From: Marinobacter confluentis
Lineage (GTDB): Bacteria > Pseudomonadota > Gammaproteobacteria > Pseudomonadales > Oleiphilaceae
Direction of reading: 5' to 3'
Length of the DNA: 64,000 nucleotides
Assembly: GCF_004785685.1 (NCBI RefSeq)
Contig: NZ_SRPF01000002.1
Coordinates: 310,001-374,000, forward strand
A program made the translations under genes and the position numbers. Below, in pieces: positions 47,847 through 58,220 of this stretch (position 1 is its first letter; each line of letters starts with the position of its first letter). The notes below the pieces were generated by a model. It was not told where the DNA came from. It searched no databases and was given only the letters and a program-made list of their open reading frames with translations.

Positions 47847-48722
47847 TCAGCGGCTGCCCATGGGGTCCTGCAGATACTTGAGGAAGTCGCTCTCGGTGTC
47901 GATCACCATGATATCGCCCTTGTCAGCAAAGGTGCTCTGATAAGCTTCCAGGCTGCGATAGAACGAATAGAACTCACTGTTCGAGCCATATGCATCAGCG
48001 TAGATCTGCGCCGCTTCCGCATCACCCTCACCGCGGACCTCTTCCGCTTTGGAGAAGGCCTCTGCCAGGATCACCGTACGCTGACGGTCTGCGTCAGCCC
48101 TGATGCCTTCACCCAGCTCGTTACCCCGGGACCGGAATTCCTGTGCCAGCGCCTGACGCTCGGCCGCCATGCGACGGTAAACGTTCTGGCTGACTTCCCC
48201 GGGAAATTCGATAGCCTTGACCCGAATATCGACAACCTGAATGCCGAATTCCTTTTGTGCAGTCTCGTTGACCCGTGTGGTCAGGGTGGTCATCAGCTCA
48301 TCCCGCTGACCGGATACAACCTCGACCATGGTGCGCACACCGAATTCGTCTCGCAGACCGTTATCAACTCGGGACATCAACAAAGACGACGCGCGATATT
48401 CATCGCCACCGGTGGCCCGGTAGAACTGATCCACGTCCTGGATTTTCCAGGCAATGTAGGAATCCACGTCCAGCGGCTTTTTCTCGATGGTCAGGTACTG
48501 ACGGGACGGCAGGTCCGTGGTCAACAGCCGGACATCGAACTCACGAACCCGGTCAATCACCGGCACCTTGAAGTGAATACCAGCCTGGATGTCAGTCTCG
48601 ATCAGCTCGCCGAAGCGCAAAAGCACGCCCCGATGGGTTTCCGGGATGATATAGACGCTGGACAAAACCACCAGCACGACGATGAGGGCGCCCGCAAGGC
48701 CCACTACACCTTTAGCTCCCAT
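47847..48722 (-). CDS. hflC: FtsH protease modulator HflC
   Basis: HflC is an SPFH/band-7 protein that forms a large periplasmic cage with HflK around the FtsH protease. The 291-residue product has one N-terminal membrane helix (residues 7-25), the band-7 domain beginning ETHRGVLLRFGELIETDIQAG and a long coiled-coil (SKAEEVRGEGDAEAAQIYAD). It starts at ATG 48722, one base after the hflK stop. Confidence 0.96.
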   Translation of the reverse strand: MGAKGVVGLAGALIVVLVVLSSVYIIPETHRGVLLRFGELIETDIQAGIHFKVPVIDRVREFDVRLLTTDLPSRQYLTIEKKPLDVDSYIAWKIQDVDQFYRATGGDEYRASSLLMSRVDNGLRDEFGVRTMVEVVSGQRDELMTTLTTRVNETAQKEFGIQVVDIRVKAIEFPGEVSQNVYRRMAAERQALAQEFRSRGNELGEGIRADADRQRTVILAEAFSKAEEVRGEGDAEAAQIYADAYGSNSEFYSFYRSLEAYQSTFADKGDIMVIDTESDFLKYLQDPMGSR

Positions 48723-48723
48723 A

Positions 48724-49914
48724 TTAACGGCTCCTCCGCACGCCTGAATCCTGACGGCTCTGCAGCTCCTGCATTACCTGGTCAGACAGCGCCTTGATGT
48801 CTGTTTGGTTGCTGCCTGAGCTACCGTTGTTTCCGCTCTGCCCGCTGGCACCGGCACGATTCGTCAGCCCGTCAAGCGGCAGGTACATGATGTTGTCGTC
48901 ACCCTCGGTGGCCACCATGACTTTGCTGGTGTTGCTCAGCACGGTTTCCAGTGCCTGTATGTACATACGTTCACGGGTCACTTCAGGCGCCCGGTCGTAA
49001 ACATCCAGAACGGCGAGGAAACGGGCGGTCTCACCGCGGGCCCGCTCAACAACCTGCTGGCGGTAAGCGGCAGCTTCTTCCGTCAGACGCTGGGCACGGC
49101 CCCGCGCTTCCGGAACCACCTTATTGCGATAGCGCTCCGCTTCTTCCTTGACCTGCTGCTCGTCCTCACGGGCTCGCTGCACTTCACGGAAGGCATCCTG
49201 AACCGGCTCTGGCGGCTGGGTGCTCTCAACGTTGACCCGGACAATGCCAAGACCGGTGCTGTACTCCCGCAGGAAGGTCTGAAGCCTTTCCTCAATCCGG
49301 ACCGCCAGTTCCGCACGACCCTCTGTGAGAACGCCATCCAGGGTCGAACTGCCAACCTCATGACGCAGGGCACTGTCTGTGGCGAAGGCCAGGGCCTGGT
49401 TGGAGTCCCGGACGTTCAGCACATAGTCACGGGCATTGTTGACACGGTACTGTACCTGCAGGTCCACCGACACCAGGTTTTCATCCTGGGTCAGCATCTG
49501 CCCCGAGGACTCGGCTGTGCGCACGTTGGTCACCCGCACCAGAGCCACACTGTCGATCAGCGGTACCTTGAAACGCAGGCCGGGTTCTTCGATACGACTG
49601 AACTCACCGAAACGCAGCACCACTGCCCGCTCCTGTTCGTCCACCGTGTAGAAGGACTGGAAAATCACGTAACCGACGAAAACAATCGCGGCAATGGCCA
49701 GCACGGCGCCGAAGCCGCCACTGCTGCCACCGGACGATGACCCGTTGCCACCGGATTTATTGCCTTTGCCACCCAGAAGCTTGTTCAGTTTATCGAGGCC
49801 TTTCTTCAGCGCCTCGTCCAGGTCAGGCGGCCCCTGATCATTACCACCGCGACGACCGCCGGTTCCCCAGGGATCGTTATCGTTGCGGTTTCCACCCGGT
49901 TCATTCCAGGCCAT
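48724..49914 (-). CDS. hflK: FtsH protease modulator HflK
   Basis: HflK is the partner of HflC in the FtsH-regulating membrane complex. The 396-residue protein has a Gly/Asn-rich cytosolic N-terminus (WNEPGGNRNDNDPWG), a membrane helix at about residues 70-88, the band-7 domain (VDEQERAVVLRFGEFSRI) and a coiled coil. ATG 49914 has GGAGA 6 bp upstream; the frame extends 12 codons further. It follows hflX by 124 bp, a larger gap than elsewhere in the cluster, so an internal promoter is possible. hflC follows directly. Confidence 0.95.
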   Translation of the reverse strand: MAWNEPGGNRNDNDPWGTGGRRGGNDQGPPDLDEALKKGLDKLNKLLGGKGNKSGGNGSSSGGSSGGFGAVLAIAAIVFVGYVIFQSFYTVDEQERAVVLRFGEFSRIEEPGLRFKVPLIDSVALVRVTNVRTAESSGQMLTQDENLVSVDLQVQYRVNNARDYVLNVRDSNQALAFATDSALRHEVGSSTLDGVLTEGRAELAVRIEERLQTFLREYSTGLGIVRVNVESTQPPEPVQDAFREVQRAREDEQQVKEEAERYRNKVVPEARGRAQRLTEEAAAYRQQVVERARGETARFLAVLDVYDRAPEVTRERMYIQALETVLSNTSKVMVATEGDDNIMYLPLDGLTNRAGASGQSGNNGSSGSNQTDIKALSDQVMQELQSRQDSGVRRSR

Positions 49915-50038
49915 AGTGTTCTCCGTTCCAGACTGTTCGAATGGCTGCAAATACTAGGGATTTATAAGCGCCCCGGCAATAGCACAGCCTGCCTAACTGT
50001 TAATGGGACCTTCCGGCCAGTTCGCCATCAGGCCAACT

Positions 50039-51331
50039 CTACATCTGCTCAAGCATCACATCGTGTTCTTTCATGTCGGCGCGGCTCAGGAGTTGCAGCC
50101 AGTCCCGCTGCTGGAGCCTTACCTCAAGTACGGAATCACCGTTATCCCTGTGGGTTTCCTCAATTACCGAGCCCGCCTCGTGCAAAAGCGCGCGCAGCTT
50201 GCCGTCGACCGGACCCAACCGGACGAAATGATGTACCACGTCCTCGGCCAGTCGCTCTACCAGGGCGTCAAACAGCTCCTGCATACCCTGCCCCGAGACA
50301 GCGGAGACCCAGACACGAACCGGCACGCCTTCTTCATTACGTTCAATACGTGGTGAAAAGTTCTCTAACAGGTCAATTTTGTTAAAAACCTGAAGCATTG
50401 GAATCTCATCAGCACCAATTTCCGCCAGCACGTTTTCCACCTGCTCGATGTTGTCGTCGCGCCGATCATCGTGACAATCAACGATATGAAGCAGGATGGA
50501 TGCCTGGGTGGTTTCTTCGAGAGTCGCTCTGAAGGCTTCCACAAGTTTATGCGGCAAATGGCGGATAAAACCCACGGTGTCCGCCATAACGACAGGACCA
50601 ATGTCCGGAAGTTCCAGGCGGCGCAGTGTTGGATCAAGAGTCGCAAACAGCTGATCGGCTGCGTAGACGGTAGAGGTTGTCAGCCGATTGAACAGGGTCG
50701 ACTTTCCGGCGTTGGTGTAGCCAACCAGAGAAACGGTCGGAATATCTGCGCGGGTTCTCGCACGACGGCCCTGGTTGCGCTGCCGACGAACTTTCTCCAG
50801 GCGCTTGTGAATCGACTTGATGCGTTCCCGCAGCAGCCGCCGGTCAGTTTCCAGCTGGGTTTCACCGGGACCGCGCAGGCCGATGCCGCCCTTCTGGCGT
50901 TCAAGGTGCGTCCAGCCGCGGATCAGGCGGGTCGACATGTGCTCGAGTTGGGCGAGCTCAACCTGAAGCTTACCTTCGTGGGTACGCGCACGTTGGGCAA
51001 AAATATCCAGAATGACACCGGTGCGATCGAGAACCCGACACTGGATCTCGCGTTCAATGTTGCGCTCCTGACTGGGGCTGAGCGAATGATTGAACAGCAC
51101 GATATCGGCGTTGTTGGCGCTGACCGCGTCCCGGATTTCTTCAAGTTTGCCCGTACCCACAAACAACCGGGAACTGGGCTGTTTGCGGGTTCCGGTTACC
51201 ACACCGACGGGCTCAACGCCTGCGGACCATGTCAGTTCGCGGAACTCGTCCAGATCTTCTACATCGTAATAGGCAGAAAAATCAATGTGAACGATGATCG
51301 CTCGTTCACCAACATCGGGGCGTTCAAACAA
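50039..51331 (-). CDS. hflX: Ribosome-associated GTPase HflX
   Basis: HflX is a GTPase that binds the 50S E site and splits stalled ribosomes under stress. The 430-residue protein aligns with E. coli HflX: N-terminal GERAIIVHIDF, GTGKLEEIRDAV, the glycine-rich RQKGGIGLRGPGETQLE, and GTPase motifs GYTNAGKST, DTVGFIRHLP and NKID. The family's MFxR start falls on a TTG at 51331 (TTG-TTT-GAA-CGC); no ATG or GTG fits. It lies 17 bp after hfq. Confidence 0.95.
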   Translation of the reverse strand: MFERPDVGERAIIVHIDFSAYYDVEDLDEFRELTWSAGVEPVGVVTGTRKQPSSRLFVGTGKLEEIRDAVSANNADIVLFNHSLSPSQERNIEREIQCRVLDRTGVILDIFAQRARTHEGKLQVELAQLEHMSTRLIRGWTHLERQKGGIGLRGPGETQLETDRRLLRERIKSIHKRLEKVRRQRNQGRRARTRADIPTVSLVGYTNAGKSTLFNRLTTSTVYAADQLFATLDPTLRRLELPDIGPVVMADTVGFIRHLPHKLVEAFRATLEETTQASILLHIVDCHDDRRDDNIEQVENVLAEIGADEIPMLQVFNKIDLLENFSPRIERNEEGVPVRVWVSAVSGQGMQELFDALVERLAEDVVHHFVRLGPVDGKLRALLHEAGSVIEETHRDNGDSVLEVRLQQRDWLQLLSRADMKEHDVMLEQM

Positions 51332-51348
51332 GTAGAGTCAACTCCAGA

Positions 51349-51597
51349 TCAGTCTTCGGATTCTTCGCCACCGGGTGCCTGGGGCGGAATACGAACATTG
51401 CGCGCCGGCACGACCGTCGAAATCGCATGTTTATAGACCATCTGGCTTACGGTGTTCTTGAGCAAAATGACAAACTGGTCGAAAGATTCGATCTGGCCCT
51501 GCAGCTTGATACCGTTCACCAGAAAGATAGAAACCGGAATGCGTTCCTTGCGTAAAGCATTGAGGTAAGGGTCTTGTAAAGACTGCCCTTTTGACAT
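51349..51597 (-). CDS. hfq: RNA chaperone Hfq
   Basis: Hfq is the hexameric Sm-like protein that pairs small RNAs with mRNAs. The 82-residue protein has the complete Sm core: proximal-face Q8, D9, F42 and YKHA (Y55, K56, H57), distal-face I30 region, and rim arginines near residue 16. The C-terminal tail is short ([12 protein letters not shown]), as in Pseudomonas rather than E. coli. Start ATG 51597 has CAGGAG 6 bp before it. Located between miaA and hflX as in E. coli. Confidence 0.98.
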   Translation of the reverse strand: MSKGQSLQDPYLNALRKERIPVSIFLVNGIKLQGQIESFDQFVILLKNTVSQMVYKHAISTVVPARNVRIPPQAPGGEESED

Positions 51598-51634
51598 GTT
51601 TATTCTCCTGTTTATGATAAGTGCAGATCGTCTT

Positions 51635-52657
51635 TTATGATTTCAATTTGGTGCGAGATCCGATTATTTTCAAGGTCAGATCAACCTTTTGCGGATCATC
51701 GCTGTCCAGCCAGTCCAAATCGGACCATTTGCGCAGCCAAGTCAGCTGCCTTTTCGCAAGTTGCCGGGTCGCAGCAATGCCTTTGGCGACCATTTCCTGT
51801 TCACCATACTCGCCGGCCAGATGTTCCCAGGCCTGGCGGTATCCAACGCATCGCATGGACGGCAGATCAGGATCGAGATCTCCTCTGGCCATCAGTGACC
51901 GGACTTCATCCAGAAAACCAGTTTCCAGCATCTGGTGGAAACGCCGGGCAATTCTTTCATGAAGCACAGATCGTTCAGACGGCGCTATCGCAAGCTGCGT
52001 TACAGTATACGGAAGAGTCGGCGATTCGTCTGCCTGCCAGCGAGTGAAATAGGTGTAATCCTCAACCCTTTCAACTGAATCCCGTTCTGGCGGGTGTTTA
52101 CCCGTCTGCTCCCACAGCACCGAGATGGGTTTACCGGTCAGCCGGATGACCTCAATCGCGCGCATCAGGCGCTGCCGGTTGTTGGGATGGATCAGTCTGG
52201 CCGCCACCGGGTCCTTATGTGCAAGTTCGGCGTAGAGCGATGGCCAGCCCTGCGCCTCTGCCTGGTTCTCAATATCACGCCGCAGCGATGGACTGGCTGA
52301 AGGCAGCGCCGACAGGCCCTGCAGCAGCGCTTTGAAGTACATCATGGTACCGCCCACCAACAGGGGAATTCGGTCTCGCGCGCTGATGACGGCCATTTCA
52401 GCCAGGGCATCACGCCGGAAGTCCGCCGCCGAGTAGGTATCGGCCGGGTCGCAGATATCAATCAGCCGGTGGGGTGCAGCGGCAAGCTCTGCCGGTGACG
52501 GTTTCGCGGTACCTATGTCCATACCCCGGTAAATCATCGCGGAATCCACGCTGATGATATCGCAGGGCAACCGTCTGCATAGCTCAATCGCAAGGTCGGT
52601 TTTACCGGAGGCGGTAGGGCCCATCAGAAAAATGGCCGGGGGGAGAGACGCCACCAT
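51635..52657 (-). CDS. miaA: tRNA dimethylallyltransferase MiaA
   Basis: MiaA prenylates A37 of tRNAs reading UNN codons with dimethylallyl diphosphate, producing i6A for MiaB. The 340-residue protein has the P-loop GPTASGKT (residues 13-20), [17 protein letters not shown] and the insertion and C-terminal helical domain ending [12 protein letters not shown]. The start at 52657 lies 7 bp after the mutL stop, and hfq follows 37 bp after its own stop. Confidence 0.96.
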   Translation of the reverse strand: MVASLPPAIFLMGPTASGKTDLAIELCRRLPCDIISVDSAMIYRGMDIGTAKPSPAELAAAPHRLIDICDPADTYSAADFRRDALAEMAVISARDRIPLLVGGTMMYFKALLQGLSALPSASPSLRRDIENQAEAQGWPSLYAELAHKDPVAARLIHPNNRQRLMRAIEVIRLTGKPISVLWEQTGKHPPERDSVERVEDYTYFTRWQADESPTLPYTVTQLAIAPSERSVLHERIARRFHQMLETGFLDEVRSLMARGDLDPDLPSMRCVGYRQAWEHLAGEYGEQEMVAKGIAATRQLAKRQLTWLRKWSDLDWLDSDDPQKVDLTLKIIGSRTKLKS

Positions 52658-52664
52658 GACGGGT

Positions 52665-54578
52665 TCAGCGGCCTCTGAGAAACAGCTTGTCGAGCTCGGC
52701 CAGGGTCATCACCGTCCAGGTCGGACGGCCATGATTGCACTGACCGCTTCGCTCTGTCGCCTCCATATCCCGCAGCAGGGTATTCATTTCCGGAATGGTA
52801 AGCTGCCGGTTGGCCCGCACCGAACCATGGCAGGCCATGGTGCCCAGCAGTTCATGGGTGACAGCTTCAACCCGGTCGCTCTCGCCGTTCTCAATCAGGT
52901 CCGAGAGCACGTCCCTGACCAGCTGTTCCGTGTCAGCGCCCCGCAGCAGCGAAGGTACCTGGCGAATGGCGAGGGTTTCCGGACCGATTCGCTCAACGCC
53001 CAGGCCAAGCTGAAGCAGTTCTGCGCCATGGGTTTCAGCCAGGGCCGCCTCTTTCTGGCTGACCGCAAGGGAGACCGGCACCAGCAAGGGCTGGCTTTTC
53101 AGGTCCTGCGCTTCCAGCGCACGCTTCATACGCTCATAGGTGATACGTTCATGGGCGGCGTGCATATCCACCACAATCAGGCCCTGGTGGCTCTGGGCAA
53201 GAATGTAGATGCCGTGCAACTGGGCGATGGCGTAACCCAGAGGCGGGCTGTCGCCCTGATCGACCGGTGGGGTGACGGCCATCGCCGACCGATCGCCCGA
53301 GGGCATGGCGCCTACACCGGAACCAGAAGATTCGACTCCTCCGCCCTGGTTCAGCGACTGATAAAACGCCATTTGGTCCCTGGCCTGCCATTCCTGCTGA
53401 AAAGGTCGCTGCCCTTGGCCGCCAGAGTGTCCGTTTGCGGGATAGGGGTTCTGCCCTGTCTCAAAACCCGCCGGTTGGGCGTCGGTCATCGGAACCTGCA
53501 CACCGAACGCCTGGGCATGGGCCGAGGGGTGCCGACCTTCGGACTGCGCCACCGCACCGCGGAGATGATCGTCCGGGCGAACATCTGCCAACGCCTTGTG
53601 CAGCGTACGAAAAATAAAGTCATGAACCAGCCGGCCGTCGCGGAACCGCACCTCGTGCTTGGTGGGGTGGACGTTCACATCAACCGAGGCCGGATCCACT
53701 TCCAGATAGAGCACGAACGCCGGGTGACGATTGTTATAGAGCACATCCCGGTAGGCCTGGCGCACCGCGTGGGCCACCAGCCGATCACGGATCACCCGGC
53801 CATTGACAAAGAAGTACTGCAGATCGGCCTGACTGCGGGAAAACGTCGGCAGCGCAACCCAGCCCCAGAGCCTAAGCCCGGTAGCTTCGGTGTCTATCAC
53901 CACCGCGTTATCAATGAACTGCTGGCCGCAGAGCGAGCCAATGCGGCGCTCCCGGTCCAGCGGGTTTTCTGCAGGCCGCAGGCTCTGGATCACCCGTTGG
54001 TTATGCCGCAGGGTAAAGCCGGTATCGAAACGGCTGAGCGCCTGGCGCCGAACGCACTCTTCAACGTGATTGAACTCGGTTTTTTCAGTGCGCAGGAATT
54101 TACGGCGGGCGGGCGTGTTGAAAAACAGGTCCCTGACTTCAACGGTGGTGCCCACAGGATGAGCGGCTGGCGCAATGGTGGCAGCCATATCCCGGCCTTC
54201 CACCTCAACCTTTGCCGCTGCTTCCTGATCTACAGTGCGGGATGTCAGGGCCAGCCGTGATACCGATGAGATACTGGCAAGGGCTTCGCCCCGGAAACCC
54301 AGGGAGGCGACTGCCTCCAGGTCGTCCAGGTCAGCAATCTTGCTGGTGGCATGGCGGCTGAGCGCCAGTGGCAGGTCACTTTCGCCAATACCGCTGCCGT
54401 CGTCCCGCACCCGGATCAGCTTGACGCCGCCCTGTTCGATATCGATATCGACCCGACGGGCCCCGGCGTCCAGGGCATTTTCAATCAGTTCTTTCGCAAC
54501 GGAGGCCGGGCGCTCGACCACCTCGCCAGCAGCAATCTGGTTTGCCAGGCGTGGTGTCAGCAATCGGATGGCGGGCAT
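52665..54578 (-). CDS. mutL: DNA mismatch repair protein MutL
   Basis: MutL couples mismatch recognition by MutS to strand removal. The 637-residue protein has an N-terminal GHKL ATPase ([38 protein letters not shown]), a Pro/Gly/Gln-rich linker (about residues 350-430) and a C-terminal dimerisation domain. D471 begins [12 protein letters not shown], matching the DxHAxxExxxxE endonuclease motif found in Pseudomonas MutL and absent from E. coli MutL, with a matching GQCNHGRP C-terminal segment. So strand nicking may be by MutL itself. It overlaps none of its neighbours: 19 bp after amiB, 7 bp before miaA. Confidence 0.97.
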   Translation of the reverse strand: MPAIRLLTPRLANQIAAGEVVERPASVAKELIENALDAGARRVDIDIEQGGVKLIRVRDDGSGIGESDLPLALSRHATSKIADLDDLEAVASLGFRGEALASISSVSRLALTSRTVDQEAAAKVEVEGRDMAATIAPAAHPVGTTVEVRDLFFNTPARRKFLRTEKTEFNHVEECVRRQALSRFDTGFTLRHNQRVIQSLRPAENPLDRERRIGSLCGQQFIDNAVVIDTEATGLRLWGWVALPTFSRSQADLQYFFVNGRVIRDRLVAHAVRQAYRDVLYNNRHPAFVLYLEVDPASVDVNVHPTKHEVRFRDGRLVHDFIFRTLHKALADVRPDDHLRGAVAQSEGRHPSAHAQAFGVQVPMTDAQPAGFETGQNPYPANGHSGGQGQRPFQQEWQARDQMAFYQSLNQGGGVESSGSGVGAMPSGDRSAMAVTPPVDQGDSPPLGYAIAQLHGIYILAQSHQGLIVVDMHAAHERITYERMKRALEAQDLKSQPLLVPVSLAVSQKEAALAETHGAELLQLGLGVERIGPETLAIRQVPSLLRGADTEQLVRDVLSDLIENGESDRVEAVTHELLGTMACHGSVRANRQLTIPEMNTLLRDMEATERSGQCNHGRPTWTVMTLAELDKLFLRGR

Positions 54579-54597
54579 TGACAGAACAACCTCGTTA

Positions 54598-55974
54598 TCA
54601 GGAAGCGGGAATGCGGATCGTCTGGCCTACCATAACACGGTCATTGTTCAGTCCGTTATACTGCATCAACTCGCTGACGGTGGTCTGCATCCTGCGGGCA
54701 ACGCCAGACAGGGTGTCGCCACGCTGGATCCGATACTGACTTGCCTGACTGGTCACGTTGCCGTTGTGCTTCTGCCAGGCCAGCAGAGTGCCGGGTGGTG
54801 GTGTTTTAGTAAAGTAGTCATCGATACCCCGGAACACCGCTTCGGACAACTTGCGGCGATAGGCCGCACTGCCCAGATTCTTTTCTTCGGTCGGGTTGGA
54901 AATAAATCCCGCCTCAACAAGGACTGATGGAATATCCGGCGACTTGAGAACCGCGAAAGCCGCCTGCTCAACACCGCTCTTGTGGAGCTTGGCCACGCCA
55001 CCGAGCTGCTCCAGGATCGTGCTGCCAACACCGAGACTGGAATTGATGCTGGCGGTCATCGACAGGTCCAGCAGCACCCCCGCCAGCATGTCATCGCGGC
55101 CTTCCAGCGACACCCCGCCGGCACCACCGATCAGATCAGACCGGTTCTCGGACTTTGCCAGCCAACGGGCGGTTTCACTGGTCGCACCACGCTGGGACAG
55201 GGCAAACACCGACGCACCCCTGGGCTGGGGGGTGCGGAAGGCGTCCGCGTGTACTGACACGAAAAGGTCAGCGTTGTGCTTGCGGGCCAGTATCGTCCGG
55301 CTCCGAAGATCAATGTAGTAGTCACCGGTGCGGGTCAGCCGGGCTGTATAGCCTGGTTTCTGCTCAATCATGTCTGCCAGGGTGCGGGCCATACTCAGCA
55401 CCACGTCTTTCTCGCGGGTACCGCGGGGGCCGATGGCACCCGGGTCTTCACCACCGTGGCCAGCATCGATAACCACCACGATATCCCGCTTGCCGTTGGC
55501 GCTGGCGGTAACCGTTGGCTGGGCTTCCTGGCGCGCTTTGCGGGCGCCTTCTTCGATCAGATCAACCACCAGCCGGTGGCCGTATTGCTGATTCGGTTCC
55601 AGCTGAAAACTTCTGGGCTTGATATCGCTCTTGAGGTCCAGAACGACCCTAAGATCAGTGCCATTTCTGGGGGCACTGCGAATACGGCGGATCGGGCTGC
55701 CGCTCAGGTCCAGGGAATCAAAGTTCGCCTTGAGGCTGCTGTTCTTGAGATCAATAACCAGACGGGATGGGCCAGACAGGGAAAACACATTGTGCTCAAT
55801 GGCATCGCCCACATCCAGAACCAGCCTGGTATGATCCGGTGCCGGCCAGATTCTGACGCTTTCCACATTGACCCCGGCATTCAGGGGCAGCGCCGCGACC
55901 ATCAGCAGCGCCGCACCTGCCCTGCGCAACCAGCAGAGCCCGGTTTTCATGCTGTAAATCTGCCTTGTCTGCAT
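54598..55974 (-). CDS. amiB: N-acetylmuramoyl-L-alanine amidase AmiB (AMIN-Amidase_3-LysM)
   Basis: AmiB is a periplasmic zinc amidase that splits septal peptidoglycan during daughter-cell separation. The protein (458 residues from ATG 55974) has a signal peptide ([16 protein letters not shown]), an AMIN domain (about residues 35-150), and an Amidase_3 domain with zinc ligands in [12 protein letters not shown] and SVHADAF and catalytic Glu in [11 protein letters not shown] LysM domain follows ([16 protein letters not shown], residues 413-458). Frames continue to 56052, overlapping tsaE; ATG 55974 avoids this, and ATG 55950 is another option. Confidence 0.93.
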   Translation of the reverse strand: MQTRQIYSMKTGLCWLRRAGAALLMVAALPLNAGVNVESVRIWPAPDHTRLVLDVGDAIEHNVFSLSGPSRLVIDLKNSSLKANFDSLDLSGSPIRRIRSAPRNGTDLRVVLDLKSDIKPRSFQLEPNQQYGHRLVVDLIEEGARKARQEAQPTVTASANGKRDIVVVIDAGHGGEDPGAIGPRGTREKDVVLSMARTLADMIEQKPGYTARLTRTGDYYIDLRSRTILARKHNADLFVSVHADAFRTPQPRGASVFALSQRGATSETARWLAKSENRSDLIGGAGGVSLEGRDDMLAGVLLDLSMTASINSSLGVGSTILEQLGGVAKLHKSGVEQAAFAVLKSPDIPSVLVEAGFISNPTEEKNLGSAAYRRKLSEAVFRGIDDYFTKTPPPGTLLAWQKHNGNVTSQASQYRIQRGDTLSGVARRMQTTVSELMQYNGLNNDRVMVGQTIRIPAS

Positions 55975-55999
55975 TGGAATAGCCTTCTCTGATTCCTTG

Positions 56000-56503
56000 T
56001 TAGTTACCCACGGGCGCTGATGCCCGCAGGTCTTCCAGTAATTCTTTTCCAAGGGGCGTCAGGGATCGCAAAACGGCCCTGCGCCCAGTTTCTTCCGGTG
56101 TCAGTTCAACCTCGATATCCGGTGCCGGCAGGATTCCCGCACCGCGTTCCGCCCATTCGATCAGGCAAAGGCTGGCACTGCCGAAGTAATCCCTGATACC
56201 CAGGTACTCGAGTTCTTCCGGATCGCCAAGGCGATACAGGTCAAAGTGATACACCATCGGCTGCAGATGCTCGTAGGGCTCGACAATGGTGTAAGTCGGG
56301 CTTTTGACCGCGCCTTCATGGCCCATGCCCCGCATCACACCCCGGCTGAACGTGGTCTTGCCCATGCCCAGGTTGCCTCGCAGATACATTGTGGCGCCCC
56401 TGCTGCCTCTGGTCTTCACGGCCATGGCCAGAGCTCGCCCCAGCGCTTCTGTCGCGGTTTCATCAGCCAGGAACAGATTTTTTTCAATAACGGCGCCTGC
56501 CAT
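56000..56503 (-). CDS. tsaE: tRNA threonylcarbamoyladenosine biosynthesis ATPase TsaE
   Basis: TsaE is the ATPase that supports TsaB-TsaD in forming t6A37 on ANN-decoding tRNAs. The 167-residue protein has the P-loop GNLGMGKT (residues 43-50), SPTYTIVEPYE and HFDLYRL, with the acidic W-rich LIEWAERG. It starts at ATG 56503, the base directly before the nnr stop codon, so nnr and tsaE are effectively continuous. Neighbours nnr and amiB match the E. coli order. Confidence 0.95.
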   Translation of the reverse strand: MAGAVIEKNLFLADETATEALGRALAMAVKTRGSRGATMYLRGNLGMGKTTFSRGVMRGMGHEGAVKSPTYTIVEPYEHLQPMVYHFDLYRLGDPEELEYLGIRDYFGSASLCLIEWAERGAGILPAPDIEVELTPEETGRRAVLRSLTPLGKELLEDLRASAPVGN

Positions 56504-58066
56504 CTATTCCTCCCCCCGCCGGATACCCGCGGTAACCAGGGCAGCATTCTCTGCCTGCGACAACACCGTCGGCAAGCAATCAATGACGTCCGTCGGCAGC
56601 AACCCCATGAACCCCCTGGATCGCGATGCCACCCGAGCCGCTTCAAGATGCAGAGACGCGGCCATCACCGTGGCCTGCCGCGCATTCTTCAACTGCCCCC
56701 AGAGACTGCCAATCAGCCCGGAAAGCACGTCGCCCATGCCGCCGGTAGCCATGCCGGGGTTGCTACCACTGACAACCGCCGGAACGCCTTCGCCATCCGT
56801 AATCACGGTGCCTGCGCCCTTGAGCAGAACAACGCCGCCATGAATCGCCTGAATGCGTTTGGCGGCATTGAATCGGTCTGCTTCCACTTCCGTCACTGCG
56901 CAGCCAAGCAGCCGTGCGGCTTCCCCTGGATGTGGGGTCAGCACCTGATTCGCTGCCGGATAGGTCGCTCTGGCAGACAGCAGATTCAGGGCATCAGCAT
57001 CCAGAACTCTCGGTTTGCCACTGGCAATCACCTGCTGAAGCATCTGCTGGCCCCAGGCGCCCTGACCTATTCCCGGGCCGCAAACGATCACAGTGGCAGC
57101 ATCAATCAGGCCCTGCAGTTCCGAGCCATGGGTGACCGCCTGAACCATCAGCGACGGGCACCTTGCCAGCGCCGCCCCGACGTGTTCCGGGCGTGTAGCC
57201 AGCGACACCAACCCGGCGCCGGACCTTGCCGCCGCCTCTGCGGCCATAAGGCCTGCGCCACCGAACCCGCGCTCCCCGGCTACGATCAATACGTGGCCAA
57301 ACCGGCCCTTGTGGGCGCCGGCAGGGCGGCGAGGCAGCGAGGGCATCAACGAGCTCCAGTCAACCCGCCGCGCCATTGGCACCTGCCCGCTTTCCGAGGC
57401 CCATTCATCCGTATCCAGCGATTCAAAGGCCAGACGGCCACAGTATTCTGGCCCCTGCGCGGTAAACAGTCCGGCCTTAAGGGCTATAAAGGTCACCGTC
57501 AGGTCAGCCCGGACTGCAACCCCTGCAACCTTACCCAGGGTTGAATCCAGCCCCGACGGCACATCAACCGCCATAACCGGCGCCACTGCCCGGTTGCAGC
57601 GTTCGATCAAGACCGCGAAAGGTTCCCGGGGCTGGTCAGTAATGCCGGTACCCAGCATCGCATCGACAATCAGATCTACCCGGTCAAAGGGCAGCTCATC
57701 GGCACAGGCGTCCAGCGGCCGAACCTTGACCCCGTCCGCCAGTGCCTTCTGCCAGGCTTTACGGGCATCGCCCGCCAACTTTTCCGTGGGCGCAACTGCC
57801 ACACAACAGACCTCAATACCATGGCGCCGGGCACTGGCGGCAATCAGATAACCGTCGCCACCGTTGTTGCCGGCGCCACAGAGCACCAGAATCGATGACG
57901 GTTCCGGCCACTCTTTCATCAGCCGCCGGAATGCGCTGGCAGCGGCGGCCTGCATCAACTGAAAACCATCAACTCCCTGCTGATCAATCACATAGCGATC
58001 AATCGCCCTGACCGCATCGGCGGAATAGAGCTCTTCTGGTAAGCTGTGATAGTTGACCAGGGGCAT
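56504..58066 (-). CDS. nnr: Bifunctional NAD(P)H-hydrate repair enzyme (epimerase/dehydratase)
   Basis: Nnr repairs damaged NAD(P)H hydrates: an N-terminal NnrE epimerase interconverts R and S forms and a C-terminal NnrD dehydratase restores NAD(P)H using ADP. The 520-residue fusion has the YjeF_N motif CGAGNNGGDGYLIA (about residue 64) and DAMLGTG, then the ribokinase-like domain with GERGFGGAG, HPGEAARLL and NPGMATGGMGDVLSG. AGGAG lies 9 bp before ATG 58066. It heads the long minus-strand unit nnr-tsaE-amiB-mutL-miaA-hfq-hflXKC and is divergent from queG. Confidence 0.95.
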   Translation of the reverse strand: MPLVNYHSLPEELYSADAVRAIDRYVIDQQGVDGFQLMQAAAASAFRRLMKEWPEPSSILVLCGAGNNGGDGYLIAASARRHGIEVCCVAVAPTEKLAGDARKAWQKALADGVKVRPLDACADELPFDRVDLIVDAMLGTGITDQPREPFAVLIERCNRAVAPVMAVDVPSGLDSTLGKVAGVAVRADLTVTFIALKAGLFTAQGPEYCGRLAFESLDTDEWASESGQVPMARRVDWSSLMPSLPRRPAGAHKGRFGHVLIVAGERGFGGAGLMAAEAAARSGAGLVSLATRPEHVGAALARCPSLMVQAVTHGSELQGLIDAATVIVCGPGIGQGAWGQQMLQQVIASGKPRVLDADALNLLSARATYPAANQVLTPHPGEAARLLGCAVTEVEADRFNAAKRIQAIHGGVVLLKGAGTVITDGEGVPAVVSGSNPGMATGGMGDVLSGLIGSLWGQLKNARQATVMAASLHLEAARVASRSRGFMGLLPTDVIDCLPTVLSQAENAALVTAGIRRGEE

Positions 58067-58220
58067 TGAAAGCCGCTCCTGCTAAAGAATCCGGTTTAAG
58101 AAAATCGGCCAGTTGCCTGTAAAGCATAGCAAAATACAAAAAAAGGTCATAACTTAATCAACGTCTTTACATTATCTTTTCATCATCCTGTCCGGGACAG
58201 CTGTTACCGGTGAGACCGAA

